Shown here one piece after another: positions 7,767 to 15,449 of a stretch of DNA of 15,449 bases (the first letter of the stretch is position 1; every line of letters starts with the position of its first letter). Under the pieces are notes generated by a model. It was given only the letters and a program-made list of their open reading frames with translations. It did no database searches and had not been told where the DNA came from. The stretch spans positions 1,344,164-1,359,612 of the forward strand of contig NW_003122908.1 in NCBI RefSeq assembly GCF_000003605.2, given 5' to 3'. The position numbers were made by a program, and so were the translations under genes. The stretch is from Saccoglossus kowalevskii (Eukaryota; Hemichordata; Enteropneusta; Harrimaniidae).

Positions 7767-8474
7767 GAGACAGCTTTGTTTCTCAAAATAAATATAACCT
7801 TAAGAATACACCAATCTCTGCCATAATAACCCTATAAATCTTACCTTAATATCAGATTTTATTTATAGTAAAATTCATTCAAACACAGAGATGTTTAACT
7901 ATTTTACATTGAATAGATAATAAGTTTTAAATATATTTTTAAGCAAGCCTGTGTGATGCAACTTCCCATTCGTACATGTGACAGATTCAATCTTAAGTAA
8001 CCAATTATAAAGGTGGAAATCCTTTGTCAGCTCATAATTGATAGAGATAGATTTATGGCAGAAACAATGTATGTTCGTCTATCCACTATTACATCTTGTT
8101 GACTCAATAGAATTGATCTGAAAACATCACTGGAAGCATTGATTCCGGGTTAGATCCATTTTGAGGATACACATGTATTACTTTACTTTTTTGGCAGAAT
8201 CAGATTTCAATTTAATTTCATTTTGTAACACTTGAAATAATATTCATGTATTTGACCATAGACCGTCTATGATTTGACATACTTATAAAAAATGTAAGAT
8301 TCATTTCTGTTTTTTTAGTGGGAAGGGGTATAATGAAGGAATAATGAGAAAAAAAAATCACAATTAAACAAAAGAAATGGGCGGAATTTGAGCATCACTG
8401 CTTTGTTTTCATGAACATTGTCATATTCTATAAATATTGCACTACAGGCCTACCAGGGGTTGGAATATTACACA

Positions 8475-8528
8475 AATCAGAAACATTGTTGACATCACAT
8501 GAATCAGAAACAGTTGGGATATCGCATC
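8475..8528 (+). repeat. Imperfect tandem duplication, period about 27
   Basis: AATCAGAAACATTG...CATCACATG (from 8475) is followed at 8502 by AATCAGAAACAGTTG...ATCGCATCG, two degenerate copies of about 27 bases. Confidence 0.45.
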
Positions 8529-9810
8529 GTGTTGATGTATCATTCATGTAATTTTTCAAAATGTAGTAGTACAGTACAGAGTGTATTAAGGCATAATAAA
8601 AATCCCCAACAGAATAACAACAAATTGTTTTGCTAATTTTCAAAAAATCACTTGAAGCTCAGGTATGTAGTTTATTTACGTTTTGAATAACCTGGTAAAT
8701 CCCAACAATGAAGTACCGTAATTCAAATTTGTACACAATTACACTGTTTGGTTTGCAGCTATTTGTGTACTTTACTGTGTACATCACTTTCATCTTGACA
8801 TTATACAGCACTTGTTCACAGTTATATCTTTGGTAATTAATGTTTGTATCAGCTCATTACCTTTTATTAGCTTCGTGTGACATGGTGAATATCTCCAGCA
8901 CACATGCATGTGTACAACTGAAAACATCCATAGCCCGTCAGTTTTTTTTTTTCGTTTTAAAAATTTTAGTACTATATCGCAAAAATATTAAATAAATAAT
9001 GTTGACTGTGACGCTTGAATTGGTCGAGTACGGCTCCAGGTCAAATATGCACAACATCCTGTTAGGATCGATGCTACCTGTTTTATATGATTTTAGAAAA
9101 ACATATTTACCATACACATTTTACACAATGAAAGTTTATAGTACTTGTAATCGATTAGAATTTAAGGACTACTGATGATTTACTACAAATCACCTATATT
9201 TTCATGCATTTGCGAGAATCGAGAAAATCAGCCTATTTTGGAGCCGTAAAGGTTCACATTTCAAGCAGTGCAGAGTAGCCACCTGACGTACAGTGTATGT
9301 TGATTATTGATAATAGTTATCTGTGCATCTATGAAAGACCATTGAAAACAAACTGGTAATAAACTCTTTATTGTCCATGGTAGTAAAGCTCATCAAAAGT
9401 GCATTCACGTTTACCTTATTGATGTTTAGCTGAATATACTATTTCATGCATATACGATCATATTGGTGACATTTATTCTCACTTGTTTGTTAGTATGTTT
9501 TTTCAGCACTGATTTGTTACGAGCAAAATTTGTATCATTGCTTATGCCTCTAGCAAAAATACAGCAAAAAAACCAAAAGCATTATGCATCAATTACTAAA
9601 TAAACTCTTTTATACTATGTTCTCCAATAACATATATTACAGAATTAAATCATTCTATAGAATATTATACTCAAGCATGTATTTTAAAGATTACTTTGCC
9701 TGTAATGAGTCGGCAGCTGCTATCATTAACGTTTATACCTGCAGTTTGTATCTGACCATTGTTGTTTGTCGATTGATGTTGTGACCATGTTGTTGTCTAG
9801 CCAAACCAAC

Positions 9811-9960
9811 TACCGTATTTGTTTTATTAGAAGGGCATCTCCAATAGAAGTGTGTGTAAACCAACAGTTGCATGTATTGTATACTGGATAGTAAATATAT
9901 TACATATTTTTACAATTGACAAATGCATCTTTGTTACCTTTGCAATGCGCTACTACGGTA
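9811..9960. repeat. Possible MITE-like element with TACCGTA/TACGGTA ends
   Basis: A segment of about 150 bases bounded by TACCGTA (about 9811-9817) and its reverse complement TACGGTA (about 9954-9960). The left part holds TATTAGAAGGGCATCTCC followed by AATAGAAG, recalling the ATTAGAAG motifs of the element at 13922-14104. The terminal repeat is only 7 bp, so this is weak. Confidence 0.2.
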
Positions 9961-10037
9961 ATAGAGCAAATATGTTACAATTACCATGGTCAGTTCTGCG
10001 CTTCAATGTTTATTGTTGTTATTTTATTTCAAATTCA

Positions 10038-10054
10038 AGACTACCGGGTAGTCT
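10038..10054. repeat. Near-perfect palindrome AGACTACC-G-GGTAGTCT
   Basis: Two 8-bp arms separated by a single G. The central TACCGGGTAGT recurs at about 13196-13206, each time beside AATT-containing sequence. Confidence 0.6.
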
Positions 10055-10156
10055 AATTTGGTTGCTTGAACCTATTTCAAGAACCATCATTTTTTTTTCC
10101 TGCTAAAAGTTTAGAGCAAACTTTGTCACATTTCATTGTCGGTTTGTGATAAAATT

Positions 10157-10170
10157 AAAAAAAAAAAAAA
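10157..10170 (+). repeat. A14 homopolymer
   Basis: A run of about 14 A. A second A-rich degenerate stretch lies at 10495-10590 with three loose copies of TAGGCMAAAA. Confidence 0.7.
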
Positions 10171-11429
10171 TCCTCCCCTAAATTAGGAGATTTAATCTGT
10201 GTACATGTAGATGATGAAAAGTTGGCTTTGGTATTCTAAAGGTGAAAAGATGATGATGGTCGTGCAGCGCCAAAATGTTACGGTACTCAAACATGGAGCA
10301 TGGCGAAGACGACTGACGAAATGATATCTGACACATATAGCCTCTAACAAAAAAACTTTGCATATTAATCTGCATCATTCATATTTTGACAGTTGAAACT
10401 GAAAAGCCTTGGGCATGTTTATCGCAATATCTTGAATATTTGCTGTATAAATGTCAATATATGTAGACCTGTAGCTGTGAAAGTTTTCAATTAGAAAAAA
10501 AGTCGATCAAAAAATACAATAAAGAACAAAAAATAGGCAAAAAGTATAATACCACAAAATTAGGCCAAAAATATAGCAAAAAAAAAAGTAGGTCAACTTA
10601 ACATATTCATCACTTTGCCAAGTATTAAATGGGATGCTATTTTTAGAACTTACAAAATGTATAAAATCTCTGAATCAATAATCCTGACTTTTTGTTTAAT
10701 TAGTTTGACAGTATTCAATTACACAATTAATTTACCTGCAGTATTCTAAAATAACTGATAACCTCTGTCCTAATATAAAAAGAATAATGAAGAAAAAGAT
10801 GATTCAGGATGCGCATCTCAAACGCTGACATCAAAGCAGCTTGACATACAATGGATGTCATGGAATATTGATTCTGTTTATAAAACTTGATGATACAGAT
10901 GAATAAGTCCTTGAGCAGCATGATCCTATATCGCAATCAAAAATGGCAGTTGCAATCGCCGAAATATTATATTCATTGGTTTACTGCATTGAAATGAGAT
11001 TGAGAATAAATTGATGCGACTAATTTATGATAATAAAACAAAATTTTTTGTATAGTCTGGATATGTGATTGACCTTGAAGCCAAGTGAAACTACTTATAA
11101 TTAATATACATATTTTTGTTTTCATTAAAGTTGCCTGATTAGCATAGATTTTGTATTTATGGAGGTAAGAAATTTCATATTGGTATTAACAATTAATAAT
11201 ACCACACTATATTCAGATGTAGGAATTTGAATTTAGACTTCTGATTGTCTAGGACTTCTTTGAAATGTTCAGAATAGAACGACTTTGAATATTTAAACAC
11301 TACTACTTTATCCAATCTCGGGCAACCCGCTGACAGTCTAAGGTGACTGATCCATCATTTTTAAACCAATGCATATTGTCAGATGTTTTTGTGCTGATTG
11401 AAAAGGAAAGCTGTACTCATTGTTACCTC

Positions 11430-11780
11430 CTGACAGCTTGTGTAATTAATGAAATAGTTCTAAACTATTATTAAGTATTTGACATATCACACAATTAAAT
11501 AATGGCATAAGTTAATTGTCGGATTAATAAAACTAAAATCAACAATATTTATTAATTAACGCAGAGTGACGACTAGTGTGATTTCTTGCATTTAGAGAAA
11601 TCAACATCAACCGTGTTTATGATAATCACTAGCTGCATTGTCTCTTAATTTTGCTTGTTTAATCATGAATACAAACAATGTTAACTATTCAATTGTCAAA
11701 CTGCCCATTCTCATTACAATTTACATAATTATGTAGTTCATGTGCTACTAACATCTAGCAAACACAGTACTACATGTATA
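11430..11780. promoter_or_regulatory. Candidate intronic enhancer-like AT tract
   Basis: A dense set of developmental-factor-like motifs within intron 1: TGACAGCTTGTG (MEIS/TALE-type), AATTAATGA, TTAATTAAC and GGATTAATAA (homeodomain types), AACAATATT and AACAATG (SOX-type), and ATACAAACA (forkhead-type). It also holds a perfect 8-bp inverted repeat TGATTTCT (11579-11586) / AGAAATCA (11596-11603). Such motifs are frequent in AT-rich DNA by chance, so this is a suggestion only. Confidence 0.15.
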
Positions 11781-12177
11781 TATTAGAAGTCGACATCTCC
11801 AATTGTAGCATTATGTACGCAATGCAGCTACAAGATATTTGCAATTATGTAATTGTACAACCATCTACATGCTTATAGATCATATGTATAATCAGTGTAC
11901 ATTATATCAATTGCATTGATGCCGAAGGAGTTTGCCTTAGTGCCGTTTGAAAAATACTGATTCTCTCTACCCTATTCCTAAACGCCAAGGCAACTTTATC
12001 AAATTTTGCTCTGAACATAGGTGCCCTCTCAACTCCAAAGTACAAGTTCAGCCATGGTTAAGTAATAATATTAGAGTTTAGTGTGGGGGAAGATTAGGGA
12101 AGTGGGCTGTTTCACTATTTTCTTGATGGTTTTGACATGGATTGCAAGAGAATGATGAAATAGAAAGTATGGATAAG

Positions 12178-12211
12178 TGATATCACAATTCTATTTCATA
12201 TTGTGATGTCA
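12178..12211 (+). repeat. Hairpin, 12-bp stem with 10-base loop
   Basis: Arms TGATATCACAAT (12178-12189) and ATTGTGATGTCA (12200-12211) pair over 12 positions with a single T/G wobble, around a 10-base loop. It is too short for a typical pre-miRNA. It may be a transposon relic or a chance palindrome. Confidence 0.5.
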
Positions 12212-12925
12212 TATATACTTGGTTATTAAATATCACTTGATAAAATTATGGAATGATTTAGTGGGATAATAAAAACCTATTTGCTTTGTGAAGAGATAAT
12301 GTATACTATTTATTTTACAGTTTACACAGGTTTAGGGGCAGATATAACATTTAGTATTTTAATAGAATGCTAGCATGGAACTGTTGCACTATGAGTCACT
12401 GTTGAATAGGTTTCATTACCATAACAACAAGTGAAGTTTTACCACTTTCATATTATTAGAGGTTCTAAAAATATATTTTGTTTTGGTCAGTTGCCGAGTG
12501 GAAAACAAATATAGCAGCTCAATTATTATTATTCGAAAGCGACCAATTATAACTAATCAGAGATCCCACTGGGATAACATACTGCGTAATTTATTTGTTT
12601 GTGCAATCACTGTACATAAATGCATGAAGGTGTGCCTATGGTCAAACTGAGTCTTATTTTGATGATCCAGCATACTATAAATACAATTTGAAGTATTTAT
12701 CTATTTGGACACGGTCTAAAAACAGGGTCTTATGTTTCGGCACATGTGCATTTATCTGTATCTTGGATATGCCTGGTGTGATCACATTCAAACTTCACAA
12801 ATACATCCCATATCTTAGGCGGCTATTTTTATGATAAAAATTCATTAAAATCTAGCATTCCTACCATTTTGAAACCGGATCTAGGTCACCGGACCTTGAT
12901 TCATGTCATTTTGTTTCCCAGATCA

Positions 12926-12946
12926 GATTCAAAATGGCTGACTCTC
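12926..12946 (-). repeat. Inverted copy of the CATTTTGAATC repeat core
   Basis: Read on the minus strand: GAGAGTCAGCCATTTTGAATC, the best match to copy A at 2784-2800 (GTCAGACATTTTGAATC). A further CCATTTTGAAACC lies nearby at about 12864-12876. Confidence 0.45.
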
Positions 12947-13177
12947 CCAGAGCCACATCTCTGACATGCCTTGACCGGTTATCTGGAAACTTTATATGTC
13001 ATACATTATGTAGCACATATGCACATGTATTGGCAATTCAAATCAAGATTGAAAGCATTCATAGAATGTTATTTTAACTATTGTATAGGAGAAAACAAGC
13101 ATTTACCAGGTAGAGGTACTTTGTACTGACAGAGAATCTTTTTGTATCGAGTGCATTGGAACACTATTCAAAAGTGA

Positions 13178-13188
13178 CCCCCCCCCCC
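13178..13188 (+). repeat. C11 homopolymer
   Basis: Eleven C following AAAGTGA. It is the third 11-base G/C run in the window. Confidence 0.8.
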
Positions 13189-13921
13189 GCACAATTACCG
13201 GGTAGTACAATTTCAGATCATCTAATTTGTAACATACTGTGTTAAGACCTCATTACAGTTGTATAGGTGCTCTTTGAATAAAACCACAATACTAAAATTG
13301 TTGTCCTTCCACATGTCATCAACTTATCCAACTGCAAAAGTTTCTAGCGACAAAATGTAATAATTTATAATATGGTAACATTATACGTTTCAATGTAAAA
13401 TTTAGTATCATTATAGTTTCTAATAAATCTTGATGCCTGACCTTACATGCACATGTCCTTTGCTGCCACCTTGGCACTCTATATATAGAATCTATTTGTG
13501 AGCTATGTCACGTGCAAAATAATTAATTTTAAAAACAACAACATGGTTTGATTGAAGGTAATTCCAGGTAAACTGTATTCATATCTGCTTGTGCTGATTT
13601 GATGTATGTATGAAAATATTCAAAACAATAATTCCTATACTGATGATGATAATAAAAATAATAATTGTTTATTGCATCCTTAGAAATATACATTTCTTTC
13701 AGTATATAGCAATAGAAATATTAATTGATTGATGCATTTCAAGGTATATAATTGAAGTATGGTACTTATAACAAAATATTCTGTAACTATCTGTTTAGAC
13801 CAAGAGCTAGCACCCACTAGTAGATGTATTAACAAATTTGCTCTTTAAGAAGTGCATAAATAAAAAAAAATGTATATTGTATATACGCCTCTGTCATTTA
13901 CATATCGGTAAGTGCATGTAC

Positions 13922-14104
13922 TACTGTAAAATGTGTATTAGAAGCTGCAACTTCTATTAAAATGGTACAATGCAACAGAGGGGATGCGGCTTCTATTAGA
14001 GCATCTACACATATGAGAAATGGTGAATTTTTGGTTCTAAATTTTCAAAAAAAGTGGGTGCAGCTTTTATTAGGCATGCGGGCATTAATACGACATTTAC
14101 TGTA
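13922..14104. mobile_element. MITE-like element with three GCNGCTTYTATTA units
   Basis: The ends TACTGTAAAATGTGTATTA (13922-13940) and, read inward from the right, TACAGTAAATGTCGTATTA form an imperfect terminal inverted repeat, with TA at each outer edge consistent with a TA target. Inside are three related units: GCTGCAACTTCTATTA (13944-13959), GATGCGGCTTCTATTAG (13983-13999) and GGTGCAGCTTTTATTAG (14057-14073). No ORF of any size fits a transposase. It is probably a non-autonomous Tc1/mariner-type relic, but the class is uncertain. Confidence 0.4.
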
Positions 14105-14720
14105 CTAATAGAACAAGTATGGTATATATTTGTTTCACTCATAGAGTGATGAGTTAACATGCTAGAATATGTCAATGTCTCATGGTGTAGTTTCATACAA
14201 ATAGCTGATAAAAAATAATTTACCTGCTGTCTAGGTACTGTTTATATATGCATAGCATGCACAACCTATATTTCACCCTATATACACTATTGTGTATTCA
14301 CTTGGTACCACATAGGGTAAACGTCTCAGTATTACAGTGTCAAAGATTCAAATAAAAATGAGAAAACTACAACTCTTTAAATTTATGATCTCATCATCTA
14401 CGACTACATTGTACCTAGGGGGACTGCATTTTTCTCAGAATTTCGTGGTGATGTTTGTTAATATTTAATTTGGATCATATTTTTTTGTGTGCATATAACT
14501 AGACTATGAGAATAAAATCTTGGTCAAGTTCAAAGTGTACGTATCCCACATGCATGATTGATCAGATACTTGCCTACCTCTTAGTTTTAGGCGTAGTGTT
14601 GTTGAAAAGTGGCTGCTACCTGTGAATATTGATTATGAATTGCTAATAGGTTACATTGAAGTTTATGTTACTTGCATACATAATGAGTGAAAGTAATGAC
14701 TAAGTTGGTGTTCACTCTAA

Positions 14721-14933
14721 CTACTGTAAAATACTGGATTTTAGCTGGATTAATTTTCGCTGTATAATCTTTTTGGGTGTTTTGTACAGAGTTTATTTGC
14801 ACTGATTTTTGATCATTTGAATGTAAAATATGGAAAAAAAGGTTTACTCGCTGCATTTTATTTTCACTGAATTATTCCTTTAGCGAAAATAACAAAAATA
14901 TATTTCAAGTAAAAATAAAGTATTTTACAGTAG
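14721..14933. mobile_element. MITE, perfect 14-bp terminal inverted repeats
   Basis: CTACTGTAAAATAC (14721-14734) is matched exactly in reverse complement by GTATTTTACAGTAG (14920-14933), giving a 213-bp element. Since both ends carry TA one base in, the likely structure is a TA target duplication flanking CTGTAAAATAC inverted repeats, as in Tc1/mariner-derived MITEs. A subterminal inverted pair, TTAATTTTCGCTG near the left and TAGCGAAAATAAC near the right, supports a palindromic design. No transposase is encoded. Confidence 0.75.
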
Positions 14934-15109
14934 GTATTTGTTGGTATATTTTGTATTTTACTGACATTTCGTTTAATGTAAACCTTAAAGGCTATTTTTT
15001 TTATTAATTCATGTATTTATACTCAGCCAAAATGATTGTCTGCCAGGATCAACCAGACAAGACAGGTGTTGTACTCCCTTAGTGATGTCTTGAAATCAGC
15101 TACTTTTGC

Positions 15110-15159
15110 AGCACTGGGATCAAGCTGAGATGTTTTAAATGCAGTATTCCCAGTGTGCT
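15110..15159 (+). repeat. Hairpin with CACTGGGA/TCCCAGTG arms
   Basis: CACTGGGA (15112-15119) and TCCCAGTG (15148-15155) are perfect complements, extended by AGC/GCT with a small bulge, around a loop of 28 bases. The stem is too short and the loop too large for a convincing microRNA precursor. Confidence 0.4.
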
Positions 15160-15449
15160 TCTGTATGGTTCAGAGTGAATACATACATTATCAGTTATAA
15201 ACTGGATGTCTTTAGAAACAAATGGGTTATTCTTAGATGAATTTTTCGTATGTTTGGAAATGCGGAAATATCAAATTTACACAAACATGCAGGTGTTATC
15301 CAATTGTTAGAGAAATGCAAGTTCAGATGCAAGTGAATTGGCATCATCAATTTCTAGAACTGCCCCTAGCTGGACCCCCTAGCTTATGGTAAAAGGAATA
15401 GAGAACGACCAAGGGAAACCCGGAGAAAAAATACTAAAAAGAAAATGAA

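Larger units (their letters stand above)
6299..15449 (+). other. BRSK intron 1 (partial, over 9.1 kb)
   Basis: After the donor at 6299-6304 I found no exon continuing the kinase domain (expected to resume with LVKLG and then the VAIKIV lysine segment) up to the right edge, on reading the + strand in three frames. The small open stretches (6303-6575, 9584-9784, 9852-10106) carry no kinase motifs. A long first intron is common in animal BRSK genes. It contains the repeats, MITEs and hairpins listed separately; sequence between them (for example 6830-7740, 7800-9800, 10600-11430, 14200-14700 and 14940-15449) shows nothing else I can support. Confidence 0.8.

Noticed and set aside
12630-12655. 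GGTCAAACTGAGTC as the start of BRSK exon 2 (MVKLS resembling LVKLG)
   Set aside because: No acceptor precedes it in the right place and the downstream frame does not give the expected VAIKIV kinase segment.
14668-14856. 62-codon minus-strand ORF
   Set aside because: Most of it lies inside the MITE at 14721-14933 and has no coding character.
15110-15159. Hairpin as a possible microRNA precursor
   Set aside because: The continuous stem is only 7-11 bp with a loop near 28 bases, and no known microRNA seed was recognised.
1-15449. tRNA, rRNA, snRNA or CRISPR features
   Set aside because: No GGTTCGAATCC-type B box with a paired A box, no rRNA-like GC-rich conserved blocks, and no regularly spaced direct repeats were found.

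Overview
This is animal nuclear DNA, most likely from a bivalve or another lophotrochozoan. It is AT-rich, has no operon-like packing and no long ORFs with conserved domains, and carries GT donor signals, MITE-like elements, dispersed repeats and homopolymer runs. The placement rests on repeats whose style I associate with bivalve genomes (the AGCTCCGCT/AGCGGAGCT hairpin repeat at the left edge and the CATTTTGAATC repeats). It is an inference, not a database result.

The one gene I recognise with confidence is the first coding exon of a BRSK/SAD-family serine/threonine kinase on the + strand (6229-6298). It encodes a short N-terminus running into QYVGPYKLEKTLGKGQTG, the start of the kinase domain and glycine-rich loop. 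The exon ends in a clean donor (CAG|GTCAGT). Everything from 6299 to the right edge (over 9.1 kb) appears to be intron 1. I could not find exon 2, so it probably lies beyond the window. Upstream of the start codon there are several short uORFs, an in-frame stop two codons before the ATG, and promoter-like sequence.

Left part (1-6100): a truncated dispersed repeat at 1-163; gene-poor AT-rich sequence; a GC-richer island at about 1800-2200 holding a CCAAT/CRE/YY1-like promoter cluster and two competing, low-confidence exon candidates on opposite strands; three diverged copies of a dispersed repeat (2770-3230); a second perfect CRE (4194-4201); two longish ORFs of unknown meaning (4534-4971 minus, 5211-5693 plus); and a CTCF-like core near 5500. 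The 8-mer AGAGGGCG occurs three times here, near both CREs and in the CTCF-like site.

Right part (6300-15449): intronic DNA with simple repeats, single inverted copies of the CATTTTGAATC core, a clear MITE with perfect terminal inverted repeats (14721-14933), a second MITE-like element carrying three GCNGCTTYTATTA units (13922-14104), several short hairpins, and one homeodomain/SOX-motif-rich AT tract (about 11430-11780) that could be an intronic enhancer. I see no tRNA, rRNA, CRISPR or bacterial features, and no clear new molecular system. The points most worth following are the upstream promoter island, the repeated AGAGGGCG motif and the uORF arrangement of the BRSK leader.
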